Translations under genes and position numbers: made by a program
Part shown: piece by piece, positions 19,791-32,954 of the stretch
Layout: each line of letters begins with the position of its first letter
How positions within the stretch are numbered: position 1 is the stretch's first letter
Source: Musa acuminata AAA Group
Taxonomy: Eukaryota; Streptophyta; Magnoliopsida; Zingiberales; Musaceae
Length of the DNA stretch: 64,000 bases
Assembly (NCBI RefSeq): GCF_036884655.1
Contig: NC_088330.1
Span: forward strand, 28,212,001 to 28,276,000
Reading direction: 5' to 3'
Notes under the pieces: model-generated
The model's database searches: none
The model's input: the letters and a program-made list of their open reading frames with translations, nothing else
Told to the model about the DNA's origin: nothing

Positions 19791-20942
19791 CTTAATGATG
19801 AATCTATTTATATTTTTTTATATAAATCTCTTGAACTATGAAAGTGATTTTGCTGATTTGATAAATTAAATTTGAATGAGTTTTATTCAAATCATGATGT
19901 TGATGACTTAGAGATTTCTTATGTATGAATCGAGATCTTTTACTATTTGATCTCCTATATTTCTTTTTGCTATTCACTAAATAGGGGAATTATCTAAATG
20001 AATCATGATTTTTCTTTTGATTTCTTAAAATTATAACTTGAGATTTTTTTCATGGATCAAGATCGTTTATAATGATTCTTTCTTTTCACTATTTGATTTA
20101 TCTAATTGAATCATAATTTTTATCTTGATTTATCAATATTCACAACTTGAGATTTATTTCATATAACTTCCTTATATTTATGAATTGTATACCTTATCGC
20201 CAAATTAACTTTTTATTATATCTTTTATGCGATGATTTGAATATTAATGTAAAGGGAAAAGAATTGTACCATTGTATCCGTCCATTCTTTTTGACAATAA
20301 CAAAGGAGGAGAAAAAATTACTAGCTTGTACATTTCGAAGAGAAACAAAACTTTCTATCTTACACATCTCAAAAGAGAAGTAAAATTTACTAGCTTACAC
20401 ATTTCAAAAAGAAGCAAAAACTTACAAACTTACACGAATCAAGAGAAGCAAAAATTGCTAGCTTACACATCTCAAAAGAGAAGCAAGAATTGCTAGCTTA
20501 AGCATCTCAAAAGAGAAACAAAAATTGCTAACTTGTACATCTCAAGAGAAGCAAAACTTGTTACCTTGTATATCTCAAAAAAATTGCTAGTTTGCATGTT
20601 TAAAAAACATGCTAATTGCACTTTTCTCTTTTTTATTGATGATAGAGAAGGAGAAGTTTTGATGATGATTTGAAATTTGAATCATACATGGTATAATATA
20701 CTTTGATTATTTTTAAAATTATGATGATTTAAAATTATGCATGCAATTCTCATGATTTTATGATGCATGCAATGATGTAAAAGCTACCATCATCGTAATT
20801 GTTTTGACTTGAATTCAAAGATATTATGATTATAAGGTTATCATTTTCTGAATTCAAGTTTATTTCAATATGTCATATACATAAGGGTTGTTTTATTAAA
20901 ACTTCATCATCAATTAGTTATCAACATCTAAAATGGGAAGAT
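19791..20942 (+). repeat. 3' region of the SIRE-like relic, ending in polypurine tract
   Basis: AT-rich 3' part with a ~35 bp minisatellite (20300-20600) and a polypurine tract AAAATGGGAAGAT at 20929-20941 directly before the LTR at 20943. Bases 20190-20990 repeat 9420-10185. Confidence 0.7.
20300..20600 (+). repeat. Minisatellite, ~35 bp unit
   Basis: About eight units of the pattern CATCTCAAAAGAGAAGCAA..ATTGCTAGCTTA. It is the sister of the array at 9545-9845. Open frames over it are artefacts of the repeat. Confidence 0.78.
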
Positions 20943-21608
20943 TGTTGAATCTTAGAGTTTGATAATGAAATCAATCGATGAAATTATGATCTAATAAGCG
21001 TTTGAGTGACGCAGGACTAACTTCGATCATGAAAAAGTAAATCGATTGAAATAGGAGAATCAAACGTTGGGCCGGAGAGTATCATGTCAGAAGATTGGAC
21101 GTCATGCCAGAGGACTAGTCGACGTACCGAAAGGACTTCGTGCCATGAGTTCGGGCATTGGGCCAAATGGATTAGATATTATGCCAAGAAGATTGGATGT
21201 TGCGGGAGGTCAACATGCTGATGGATCGGGCAATACGCTAAGGGAGAGGACGATGCGTCGAAAGTTCGAACGAAGCGTTGAATGAACCAATATTTTTATT
21301 TCATACAAAGTATGAAATAAAAAGGCCCAAAACTCATGTTACAAGTTAGATGAAGACAACTTCAAGTTACAACTATTTGAATTAAGGGAGTGTGATAAAA
21401 TTAATTCAAATAGTTAGGATTAGATAAAATAAAAGATAAAAATATAGATTTAAATAAATAGATTAAGATGAAAAGATTTATTAGGATATGGTAGATTTTT
21501 TTTTTCATTGTTTTAAAAACCTTGTACTTGATCTTTTGATCAATATAAATAGGTGCTCTTCTACTATTATCTTTCCTTTCTTCTTGAAGTTTTGTAGAAA
21601 AGCCAACA
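20943..21608 (+). repeat. LTR with polypurine tract on its left and primer site on its right
   Basis: TGTTGAATCTTAG...AAGCCAACA, 666 bp. A TATA box (TATAAATA) lies at 21544-21551. The left flank is a 3' internal region with polypurine tract, so it serves as a 3' LTR; the right flank has a diverged primer-binding site, so it also serves as a 5' LTR. Confidence 0.7.
21544..21551 (+). promoter_or_regulatory. LTR TATA box
   Basis: TATAAATA about 65 bp from the LTR end, in plus orientation. Confidence 0.55.
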
Positions 21609-21612
21609 AGTG

Positions 21613-21624
21613 TGGTGTCAAAGC
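21613..21624 (+). other. Diverged primer-binding site
   Basis: TGGTGTCAAAGC differs from the consensus TGGTATCAGAGC at two positions and lies four bases after the LTR end. Confidence 0.6.
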
Positions 21625-22505
21625 CAACATGATGGATTGTTTGTAGTCATTCGAAGACAATTAAAACCCGACGCCATAGAACATTGAAACTTTCTCTTTA
21701 ACATAAGAAGTATATGTTCATAGGAGGCTGAAATGTGTAATAAATTTAGAGTCACGGTTGGTGTGATATGGAATGTATTAGTAAAGAGTCATAATCTAAC
21801 AAGTATATTTATAGGAGTAAAATAATGTATAATTTATTTAACCAGATGAGGTAATCGAAAGGAACGATGGTCTATGAAATAATGCATGTGAAATTCACAA
21901 AGGAGATTGCGTTGAAAAACTAAAAGACAAATACTTATTGTCAGTATGACTTCGATGAGTGATTTAGGCAGAGTTGTTTTCGTGGTCGGAAGACTTGTGT
22001 TGCTTTTGTTAATGACATACGCATGTTCACAAAAAGATTGTGTAGAAGTATTTTACATGATAATTAAATAATTAGATTAGTGATCAATCATATAAAAGGC
22101 AAACCAAGCATCGATCAGTCCTATGATCCCAATGGTTGGACTCGATTATAGAGGCCACAGTATATTTATATTTGGTTTTTGAATTTACTGTGGGCAAACC
22201 TAATGATATATGGGGTTCCTGACAATGCAGAACATGAGAAATTTTCAACTGTAAGCTTTAGTTTTAGAATTTTTATTTGGATCCGTAATTCAGTCAGGAG
22301 TTAAAAGACTTGTCTATCTTTAACATCATCATGCATTGTGCTTTATCCTTCCATAACTCTCAAGACTGTCATGCGAACTATCGAACATATTATTGATCGA
22401 TGACATTGCTTGATGAGTGTTTCAGAGGCCGTCCGTTCCACTCAGATGAGCTCTGCTAATAAATAGGGTGGGTTTTCAGAAGTGGGCAAGCATTCAATTT
22501 GGCAT
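21625..22505. other. Unassigned stretch before P450 copy B
   Basis: No coding signal. It begins as the internal side of the LTR above and passes into unclassified DNA. Its last bases (TTTGGCAT) adjoin the start of the P450 duplication at 22506. Confidence 0.5.
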
Positions 22506-22925
22506 CTCTCTTCAATTATCGTATCTTATTTTCATCTTTAACTAAGCATGAGATTCCAGTGGATCGATCTATTGACGACGTGGATGCATGAGACTTGCAG
22601 TGGGATATGTCCGGGATAAAATATAAAGCCAACATTAAAAAGTTATATCCAATCACGTGATCCTCGTTTTGTGGATCCAACATCGATGAATCAGTTGGGC
22701 CAGCTGTAGATCCAAGTAGAATAGATAGAGAACACAAATGGTGGCCTCAATTCTTTTCTAGGTTCAACTTTTATGGAAACCCTATTTCCAATCATAACTT
22801 TAACTTGGACGCAAATGCTAACATGAACATGAAAGCCAATTCACTTGAAATTTGTTCGTAAGCGGCATCTTCTTGCTTTGGCAGAGCTCACGGTGGAAGA
22901 TTAACTTGACAAGATGAATCCTAGT

Positions 22926-24528
22926 CTAACAGCATTTAGTGGGAACGGCCATAGCTTTGAGCGGAGAAGCCATGATCAAGGTGAGTCCAAACTTCTCCTC
23001 CATGTCCAAATCCCCTGGCTCTACCCCTTCCGTCAGCCTCCACTCGAACCTCTGCAGCATGGACGCCAGCATGAGGTGCACCATCCGGTACGCCAATGGC
23101 AGTCCGGGGCAGATCCGGCGTCCCGCTCCGAACGGTATGAGCTCCAAGTCGCGGCCCCTGAAGTCCACCTCGCTGTTCAAGAACCTCTCCGGCAAGAACT
23201 CCTCCGGCTCCGTCCACGCGCTGCTGTCTCGCCCGATCGCCCAGACATTGATGAGCACCCGCGTGCCCTCCGGTATCTCGTAGCCGTGCAGCTCCACGGT
23301 GGCTTCTGCTAAGCGAGGCAACAGAAGTGGCGCCGGTGGGTGCAGACGCAGCGTCTCCTTGACCGTGGCTTGCAGGTAGGGGAGTGAACCGATGTCCGCT
23401 TCCTCCACTGCTCTTGCGAAGCCGATAACTCGGCCGATCTCCTCACGAACTTTCGCCATGGTCCGGGGATTACGAAGCAGCTCCGCCATAGCCCATTCCA
23501 CGGTTCTCGAGCTCGTGTCGCTCCCCGCCACAAATATGTCCTGCCAAATCAAAGCCATTTCGTGGTTTAGATGTCGTAGGAATAGAGTTTGCCTCATCAC
23601 CGTTACTCGTTCGAGAATGTATCCTCACCGAAAATAAAGATTTCAGTGCTTGTCGATCGAACTTGGTGCCGTCTCCCTGCACTTGGTGTTCGAGGAGCTC
23701 ATCCAGGAAATCATTGCGGGCGGTGGTTCCATCTCGTTCCCTGTGTAGCCGCCGATCTATTTGCTCATCGAAGATGTCATGCAGCCTCTTGAAGTATTTG
23801 GTGGAACGGCGACGAATGCCCTGCGGGTCGAGCTTTGCGAGCAGTGGGAAGTAATCGGACAGGTTCGCCCGCCCAGCTTCCTCCGTGATCCCCTCCACCA
23901 CTTGCTTGAATTCTTGCGCGGACTCAGCGTAGAGATCGACGAGATCCACGGAGAAGACGGTGCGAGAAATTAAATTCAGCGTGGTGCTGAACGCCACGTG
24001 CCCGACGTGAACCAGCAAGCCCTTGGACGTGCTGTCAGAGATGTACTGCATCAGTTCCTGTACCTTTTCGCGCCGAAGGGACTGGTAGCTGTCGAGTCTT
24101 TCTGCAGTAAAGAGCTGGGTTTTACAGATTCTACGCAGTTTCCGCCATCGTTGGCACGGCGGAAGCCACACCATGGAGGCCTCGCTCTGGTCCAACACGC
24201 GAACAGCTTCTGGGATCCAGCGACTGGAGAGCACTGCATCGTTCTTCTGCAGGATTTCTCCTGCCATTTCCGGGGAGGAGACGAACACGGTGGTCACTCG
24301 ACCGAGGCGGAGGGTCATGACTGGGGAATATAGCTTGGCGAGGCGGGCGAGGGAACGGTGGGGTTTGTCTCCGAGCTCGAACAGGTTGCCGACAACTGGA
24401 AGTGGAGTCGGCCCAGGTGGAAGCTGGTGACCGCCGGACTTCGATGACCTCTTTGCGGCTCTAGAAAGAAGAAGAAGAGAAAGGACGGAGACACCGAGAG
24501 AAAGAAGCAGCCACAGAGAGGACTCCAT
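22926..24528 (-). CDS. Cytochrome P450, CYP76-like, copy B
   Basis: Exon 1 is 24528-23629 and exon 2 is 23540-22926, with an 88 bp intron (23628-23541), giving 504 residues. All P450 landmarks of copy A are kept: N-terminal anchor, proline hinge, AGSDTS I-helix (305-310), ETLR (362-365) and FGAGRRICPG with C444. I count four coding differences from copy A: two silent, R267G and P470T. Both residues lie outside the core motifs, so both enzymes should fold. The role is probably hydroxylation of a terpenoid or similar small molecule at the ER membrane; the substrate is unknown. Copies A and B run in the same direction and are separated by about 14 kb of retroelements. Confidence 0.93.
23541..23628 (-). 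other. Intron of P450 copy B
   Basis: Same GT-AG borders as copy A, with one base difference (near 23594). Confidence 0.9.
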
Positions 24529-24721
24529 CACGACTGCAGAGAAGGGAACCACCAAGACGAAGGTGGAGGGGATAAAGGTGAGACATACAGGTACAGCGTC
24601 TTCGTCTCCGAAGTCTGTTAGCCGCCACAAGGCGAAAAGATGTAGGAAATTTAATTATAGTCTCAGGTGGCCAAATCTTCTGCCCTACCAGAGTTGTGCT
24701 GAGATAGCCCCGCATTCATAT

Positions 24722-25090
24722 CCAATCACAAGTTAGGTGGACTCGATTAGCTAAGTAGATGTTGCAATAACGCGATTCCAGACTTTCCTATCGCAACACA
24801 GGGAATTGGTACGAGGAGCCATCACGTGAATCACATAGTCAATAAGATATTAAGGAAAGCACTATGTTTGTGTCCGAATATGGATGAACGAGCCACGTTG
24901 ACACAATTATTAATTGGGAACAAATATAAGAGATTAGGTGGACTCGATTAGCTTAGTAGATTGTATCGTAACGTGATTCCACACTTCCCTGATCGCAATA
25001 CAGAGAATTGGTAAGAGGAGCAATCAGGTGAATCACTTTGTTAATAAGATATTAAGAAAAGCACTATGTTTGTGTAAGAGAGCTACATTT
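24722..25090. repeat. Tandem duplication upstream of P450 copy B
   Basis: First unit 24722-24935, second 24936-25090. The second unit lacks its first bases and is cut after GTGTAAGAGAGCTAC. Equivalent to 8480-8912. Confidence 0.8.
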
Positions 25091-25099
25091 ATATTTTTA

Positions 25100-25748
25100 C
25101 TTTATAAATAAGCTCTCTCCTTATCATTTTAACTTGACATACTCATATACTAAAAGAAAAGACAAACTGTTGTATTATTATACATATAGTTAAAAACTTT
25201 TTTTAAGCCTTCTCTAACTCAATAAAAATCATATATAAATATTTACTTTTCTATCTGTATGTTTTATTAATTATTTTAATAAATAAATAACTTCTATCTT
25301 TTATGCAGAAGACTAAATTAATTTTTAGAGATATTTATTCCAAATCTTATTCTACTTTCAATATTTTTTTCAAAAATTTCACTGTATAACTCATGAATTT
25401 AATTTTTTTAATTAAAATAATTTTATATCTCACCCTTACTTTTATAAAATGATATTGAAAAACTCTTCATTCATTAGACATCTTTCTAAATCTTAAAATT
25501 TTATTAAATAAATCAGTTAATCAAACTATTTATTGATCTCTTAATTTTTTTTAAAACCTCAATAGGAATATCATAAGTCTCATACTTTTAGGTATTTTTT
25601 TCATTTTTTAAAACATCTTTTGCTCTAATTTTATAAATAAATTTATAATTATTAAATACACCACTATTATTTATCGTCTTTCACTTCTTTATCTTTTCTT
25701 AATTTCATTATCATTAATAAGAATTTTTTATATTCACTTTTAATATTA

Positions 25749-25779
<31 letters not shown>

Positions 25780-26280
25780 CTTTAAAATCTTTCTTTCCAT
25801 CATATAATTTAAAATCCTTACATTGTTATTTTTAAAATTTCACCATCTTATACTAATAATTTTTTTATACTTTTTTCTTTCCAATTTCTAAAACAAATAT
25901 CCAATATCATTAACGTATGTTGATTCGTCGGGTTTTCACTAAATATAGCTTTATGATTATTACATACAATTTAATCTAATTTTCTAGCGAAAAAAAAATC
26001 TTTCTAATTCCAATTATGACTCCTCTAATAAAAAATCCAAAATTATAACAGTCTCTCCATGTCCCTTCCCATAACCAAAACTATCATGCAAATTATTTAC
26101 ATTCATCATAAGTTTGTCCCATATGACTATTAAAATCTCCTCCAATTTAACTTTTTCACTTATATTCAACAATGCACATCCATTAAACTTTTTTAGTATA
26201 TCAAAATTTAAACTAAATATTATAAATCTCTCTAGATTTTTATTATATTCACTTAGTGTCTTAAATGTTGAACACTAATA
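25100..26280 (-). pseudogene. Decayed LINE (endonuclease to RT region)
   Basis: On the minus strand the plant LINE endonuclease pattern can be read: HDSFGYGKGHGETVIILDF near 26100-26035 (family pattern GGFGYG..N.EGE.ILDFA) and NPTNQHTLMILDICFRNW near 25940-25885 (family pattern TTQHRLLV.D). Leftward it becomes a Lys-rich, stop-filled stretch like the endonuclease-RT linker. No intact frame remains. It is interrupted by a (TA)n run at 25757-25780. Confidence 0.55.
25757..25780. repeat. (TA)n microsatellite
   Basis: About twelve TA units inside the LINE relic. Confidence 0.85.
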
Positions 26281-26690
26281 AAGCACCCCTATAGATGTTT
26301 ATCATCAATAAATCAACCACAATATAAATGAGAGAGATGATGAACAAGAAGAAACAAGATGTTTTTGGCAGCTATATCATCGACTCATGATTTATGTCCA
26401 CTAATCAAATTCTCAATTTCCGAAGGCCTGAAACAATATGTTAGAATACGATCTTGTTAGTGGAGGCAAAATCTGTTAATGAATTGCCAAATCCCCTCAA
26501 GGTCTTCTTCTTTGTAAGCTCAAAGAATAATCCTTCTCAGTTCAAGTCCTAACAATTTGGTCTCAACAGTGGAATCAGATCTTATCTTCATCACTTATTA
26601 TTTCTATAAAAAAAAACGAAGCAAAACATTTTATAAAAAATAAAAACACCAACCATCTCACCTACTTTCATTGCTGGATGAGCCATACGG
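26281..26690. other. Unassigned, possible retroelement edge
   Basis: No coding signal. CAACAGTGGAATCAGATC at 26567-26584 resembles an LTR end plus primer-binding site (consensus TGGTATCAGAGC) and may be an old LTR junction. Weak evidence. Confidence 0.3.
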
Positions 26691-26860
26691 GCACGAATGG
26701 TTCATCTGCACAGAGAGTAGCACATCAATGTCGCATCATGACCATGATGGATACATATTCTCCCTGCAGTCATGGGCACGGATGGTTCATCTGCACAGAG
26801 AGTAGCACATCAATGTCGCATCATGACCATGATGGATACATATTCTCCCTGCAGTCATGG
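26691..26860. repeat. 85 bp tandem duplication
   Basis: Copies 26691-26775 and 26776-26860, each starting GCACG.ATGGTTCATCTGC and ending TGCAGTCATGG, differ at one base. A recent event. Confidence 0.9.
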
Positions 26861-29255
26861 TATCAGACATCACATATCACCAGAGGCCGTAGCTCGATCT
26901 TATCTTCATAGATAGGTAATGCTCAAGGATAAAAACTAGGTATATGGTCTCTTCTGAACTTGTTACACAAAATCTAGAAATTCACCACTCTTCAAAATAA
27001 ATTTCTACTTGACTACTAATTTTGGTTCATGCTTCTATATGGCTTCTACATCACAATATATCAAATGCTGCAGCCTCTGCCTTTAATACCAAATAATCTG
27101 TAAATGTGTACCAGTTAAACAAAAAACCTTACAAACATGCAATTTCCCAGCAAGCAAATCACAAGCATGTCAATGGCTAAGTTATATAAGCAGGTGGAGG
27201 TTGGAAACTAGGTAGCATAACCTGATGCAAGGGCCTTGACTATTTTAAAGGAACAGATGACGAGACAATAAAATTGAGCAATCTGATGCTGTGTCCAATG
27301 GAGAAAAGGTATTCTAGGTATAAATCTCCATAAAAGAGCAAATATTAACACTATGAGAAAGGAAGCCTTGCATAATGTATATATCCAGAAAAGAACATTA
27401 GATCAGACCAACAGCCATTAACCATTTAAGCTATATCCAGATAGGTTGCTGCACATTTAGTTGCGTGCACCATGCATCAACTCAAGGAATACCATTCCAT
27501 ACATCTACCCTTTGACATTGTCTTACCACATCAGTGTTTCACTTTGGCATGCTACAAGCTGGCAAGTAATTGGAATGAATTTTAGTCCTTCAGTCTGATC
27601 TAAGCTAACTGCTCAGTTAGCTTTAAAGATTGATTTAAAGATTTCTAAGTAATTGGAGTTTGGATGAATCACAGGAGGAGAAAAAAATAACTGATAACAT
27701 TGATTTAAAGATTTCTTTTTTATTTAGTACATGTTCTCCCAATAATTTAGGCATAGTTCCCATAATGACATGTATATTCTTTTAGACAATAGTTTCATGA
27801 ATGCACCTATATAAATAAGGTCCTTAAAGGCATCCACTGCTTGTTACTGCTGCAAATCTTATGAGACATTTACCAGTGTACTAAAGAAAAAAAAAGAAAA
27901 AAGAATATGTGCCCTCTTTCAAGTTCAGCATTGAATTTACAACTATATAATCTTGTTGCTCTGTCAGTGTTTCAACTATCAGGTTCAAGCAAACATACAG
28001 ATGACACTAAAGCATAAATAACTTATAAACAAGTATGATCTTCATCACAACTCTTTCTGCAATGCCTAACGGTGTTGTATGCTAACATCAAATATTTCAA
28101 TCCTAGAGTAAAGCACAAAAACTTAGTTTAATTATATGATTTTAATTATAATTAATTATAACCAAAAGCATCCTACATGCATATCATTTTAATTATATGA
28201 AATGCATCATTTTGAATATCAATGAGACGAAGATTAACAAAATCAACTTAGTTTAAGAGAAACTATTTGGTTTTCAGTCATCAATTTATTGCTAATATCA
28301 CCTCAAAAGTATAAATGAAAGCATTACACACCATCAGAAGATTACTACAGTAGAAAAAAAAATCGCTGCAGACATTGTCTACTTAGCAAAAGCTTACTGA
28401 TAGATTCTTAATGCCTTTTGTCCTCGACAAGAGGATTAACCTTCTTGTTTATGTTCTGGTTTATTGGGTATAAAACTTGGAATAAAGTCCATTATCATTA
28501 AACTTTTATTCAGTAACGAAGGGATAGAAAACATACTTTGCTTTGCCTGCAATATAACATGCATTGTCAAAATTAAAAAAAGCAACTAGGTGAAAGAGAA
28601 TCCTGTCCTGTGCAACAGAAATCTGCAGACAGATTTTCCCGTCAAAATCCAAGAACTTTTCTATTGCCAATAGGATTTTGCAAGACGATTTTAGAAAAAA
28701 CAGAGGTTTCACCAATTGGAAAACAATATTTCAGGAAGTTGTTTCTAACATAAAACATCATTTACATATGTTCCCATGTTGTATAAACACAGAAAAGAGA
28801 CGAGGATGCCTAGGAAAGTAAGAAAGAATAAATTGGGCTTTATAATTTAAAATATACATAAAATATTCACTTATATGATCCTCAATTTGCTTACTGTTGC
28901 TTTATTGTAGTCATATAATAGCAGTAATATACAGATACAATTTTTTATCTTAATCATTTAAATGACATTAACATTTATGTTATGTGAACATATGTTAATT
29001 TCAGTAAATCAACAGACAGTTTTGTAAACTTCAAAGTGTTCTGGATGTAATCATGAAGTCTGTGCTTCTTTATCTCATATGGAGAGTAAAATAAAGACAT
29101 GACCATATAAAAACGAAGATACCACGTCAATTTCTGTGTAAACCAAAGCAACAAAGGATTTTATTATACGCAACATAAATATTAACCACACAAATTGTAC
29201 AATTCTTATAGAAATCAACAAGTAACTCGGGATACCAAGGGATATCATTCCAGGT

Positions 29256-29513
29256 CCATAAATTATTCAGCTATCAAGCTCTTAAAGTGACTAGTATTGA
29301 AGTAGACTTGTATGAGAAAAGATGGACACAGTGGAAAATTCTGACTGATAACTTAACTTGGAATCTGACTGAATGATCTGATATCCATAAATTATTCAGC
29401 TATCAAGCTCTTAAAGTGACTTGTATTGAAGTAGACTTGTATGAGAAAAGATGGACACAGTGGAAAATTCTGACTGATAGCTTGCCTTGGAATCTGACTG
29501 AATGATCTGATAT
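29256..29513. repeat. 129 bp tandem duplication
   Basis: Units 29256-29384 and 29385-29513, each from CCATAAATTATTCAGC to TGATCTGATAT. Only a few differences, so it is young. Confidence 0.92.
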
Positions 29514-29748
29514 CCAAATACATGGGACATGAATTTACAAACTGACATACTTGGGACATTAATTTCTCACAAAAAAAGTGAAAGGTCAACAAAATGCAGA
29601 TGCAATGAGTCAAAAGAAGCAAAAAAAGTCAACATCCTTATCGTCAAAGTTTTAGATGACCTCTGAAGCATCACATTTGGGACGAACATCAAAGTGCTAT
29701 CTGAAAATCTTTCAAAAAGGATTTGTGGAAGCTTCACAGTATGTTTAC

Positions 29749-29749
29749 A

Positions 29750-29783
<34 letters not shown>

Positions 29784-29822
29784 CCATACATATATACACA
29801 CATACACACACACACACATAAC
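29749..29822. repeat. (TA/CA)n microsatellite
   Basis: Alternating ATATATACATAC units passing into a pure CA run. Confidence 0.85.
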
Positions 29823-32800
29823 AGATTAAATCATTTTCATGTAATAAGAATCATGAAGAAGAAAATTAATAAATAGCATGATCACCGAGTAGAACAAATT
29901 ATGTCAATTTTGTTATATGTTTGAGTTCTGCAAATGCAATATAATTACACAAAAAAGGATATTGAAAGTTGGACAGAAGTTGACGTATATGACCTCAACA
30001 CGGAATCATAACAGACCTGAATTTTTAAAAAGACCCAATGTTTTGAAAAAAAAAATAGGGTGTAGAGGAATAGTTTGCAATCAGTTTTAATCACAAGTGC
30101 TAGTCACTAATTGTAAAAGCAGACCAGAATTCGGGAAAAAAAATATATAAAAAATTGGGACATCCATGTGAAGATTCAAAGGAAAAATAAAAATACAAAA
30201 CACCACATGTCAAGAGCCAATGGCTTCGGATGAGAGGTATTCTCACATATGCCCTACTTCCAACAAAAGGCAACAGGAAGTGAATTCTATATAGAAAGTC
30301 CGCTCTGCTTAAAAATAATACTCAAGTAAATAAATGACAGTGCAGAAAGCAAATGCTTCCAAGGAAACTTAATTTTATGCCTAAAAAGGACAAGAACACA
30401 AGTCAACAATTCTTTTTTATGGAATTGCAAGCATCTGATCCAATAAGGCTAGAACAAATTAGCAATTTTTTTCTATGGAACCAGTACTTGCTTTTAGATA
30501 ATAAAGTTGAAAATTAAATCAAGTTGCCAGAAATTTGTTATGATTCTCTAAGAAGGTAATAAATAAGTTGAACGTATGGAAGTCTCAACATTAGGTTCAG
30601 GTTGTGTTGGATTTTGAAGAACAATTTCAATTTAAGTTTGTAAAAAAAAACTAAAACTGAAAAAGGAGAACATTGGTATTTAATTATGCTATTTCCAAGA
30701 TTCCCTCAAAAACTCTTGATTAGTGAAAATGTAAATGATTAGAAAATATAATCACATATAAGAATCAATCAGATAGAACTTTTGTTTCAGATTGAGAATA
30801 ATATCATCATGTTCCTTAAAGCTTCTTACTCTTGGCTTCCTTGTTCTCATCTGCAGTTCTTGTATGATACAAATAGTATTATACTTCTGGCAATCCATAC
30901 TTCTAGAGCCATATATTCCTCAAAATAATTCCATGGGACGCTTTTTTTTTAAATCATATTTCTATTTCTGGTCCTAAACAATATTGAGATGAGTTGTTCG
31001 AGTTTCTTTTCAGAGCTACACAAAGTCATAATAAGCATTGAAGTGAAAGAACCAACAGAAACATGCAATACCAATATCTCTAAATTATCAAATCAGGCTT
31101 TGTTTTCCATTTAGCATTTATTTGAATGTACTTGGAATAGTTCGAACTTTAGGGAGTTGTAATATTTGGTGATGGTTGCTACATAATGTAAATTTTCTAC
31201 ATTGGCACATTCTGAGTATTTCATTATTGGAAATGCACTCAAGGAATCACACAGAGATCTTAAAAAACTGCTGATGAGGATGTTGGCTCAACTCTTTAAA
31301 CAAAAACCATCAAACTTCTAAATGACTCAGCTAACAGTTTTGGCAAATTAATACCTATATCAGTCGTGTCAAAGATGAAAAAGTGCAGTCCAATGGTGAC
31401 ACCAATTGTCTCCCTTGGATCCATTTGAAGAAAGCAATGCTCATGCTAATCAATTTCCAAATAAGGAAAATCAACCTTGCACCTTTAGATATGTAAACAA
31501 AGGCAAAGTGGTTGGGTGACTGACTCAAATGGACATTCAAGGAGTTCAACTCCTACTATGTGGCCAACCCAACAGAGATAAAATATTGCCTCAGGAAACA
31601 GTGATACTAACAAAGCCATGGTGTGAAGATTAAGACCTAGAAGAAAGACCAATATCATGAAATCACTTTGGCTTTTAACATGAGGACATGTCTCTAAATT
31701 TAGAGACGAGTTTCAAATATAATAATTAAGAAATAGGAACTTTATATTCCTAAAAATTTATTTAATGATGTCTCCATAGGTGGAACAGAACATGATCTTC
31801 AAATTCAAGTCCTTGCAGTTCATCTTGCCTAGAAGGCTTCACATAGTGTTCACTTGTCCTAAAGGGGTGGGCCAACACACCTTCCTGCCTAGGCTGATCA
31901 TTTATTCCTTCCAGATATAGATCACTACATGCACAATCCCTATGTTAGTCCTATTGCATCCATCCTCTTGTGTCCATCATTAGCAGTGGCCTAAACAGGA
32001 GCTTCTAAAACAGATAAAACCCTTACCACACCCTTACCACATCGGTGGAAAGGGCTTTGCTTTTAAAGGGCTAGGATAGTATCATGAAGAAAAGTCTACT
32101 CTGTGACATAAGTGCAAAACATGCATTGGAATTTTGATATCAACTAAGAGATGGAACCTTGAGGAAGAATTATCCAATAAAAGTCGAGAAATCAAACTGC
32201 TAAAGAAAAGAGCCACAACCACTTAAAATGTTAATGCACCTTATTTACACAGTGACACTATATCAACTGTGGCTTAGAAACTTAAATCATGTACTTTGCT
32301 TCTTCTACCAAAAGATAATATTTTACTGGATCTGATATACTTTGTTACTACTGTTAATAGGGAAAAAAGCTTAAGTTTAAGATGGAGTTAATTAGTGTTT
32401 GAGGTGATGGTAAGCAATAATTATAAGGTCATGTACTCAAGAACATGTGCTTATTTCAGAGTTCATTAGTTCGGTGCCCTGCCCATGAAAGATAATATTT
32501 CAAAGTTTATTAGTTCGGTTGCGGTCCTTCATTGGATTAGTAAAAACCAATCAATATGTACTGATTTGACCAACATTAATAAGCATTACCAGAATGATAT
32601 CTAAATACCTGTTTCTCATTAGTGAAAACCAAACATGAGAAATGAAAGAACAAGCGAGCTTGTTTCTCGTTAGTAGTAACGACCACAAAGTACGACAAAG
32701 AATGGTTCATGCCAGTGCAAAACAATTCCCAGAATGATATCTAAATGCCTTCTTCGTTTCTTAACGATGATGACCACAAAACAGAGATGTAAAGAAGAAG

Positions 32801-32954
32801 AGCAAATAAGCAATAATTAGAAGGTAAATCGACAAAACAGGGTGAAAACAAAAAAATCATAAGAACATTAATAAGGATTGGACGAAGGAACAATTTAATC
32901 CACCTGAGGAAGTAGCAGAAAATATCACCAACTGCCACCAACATCCTTCCCTGG

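Larger units (their letters stand above)
22506..25090. repeat. Segmental duplication, copy B (P450 region)
   Basis: Partner of 6266-8912. There is no LTR on its left edge, so it shows the sequence arrangement without the insertion seen at 6265. Identity is near complete through gene and 3' flank and lower upstream of the gene. Confidence 0.93.
26861..32740. other. Long AT-rich intergenic stretch, no gene recognised
   Basis: Nearly 5.9 kb without a convincing reading frame, domain, tRNA or LTR boundary. Short open frames on both strands show no motif and lie in AT-rich DNA. It contains the 129 bp tandem duplication at 29256 and a microsatellite at 29749. Short exons of an unknown gene, or a non-coding transcript, cannot be excluded. 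Confidence 0.4.

Noticed and set aside
28506..28715. Possible exon on the minus strand (69 codons)
   Set aside because: No domain, no convincing splice partners and AT-rich surroundings. Cannot be separated from chance.
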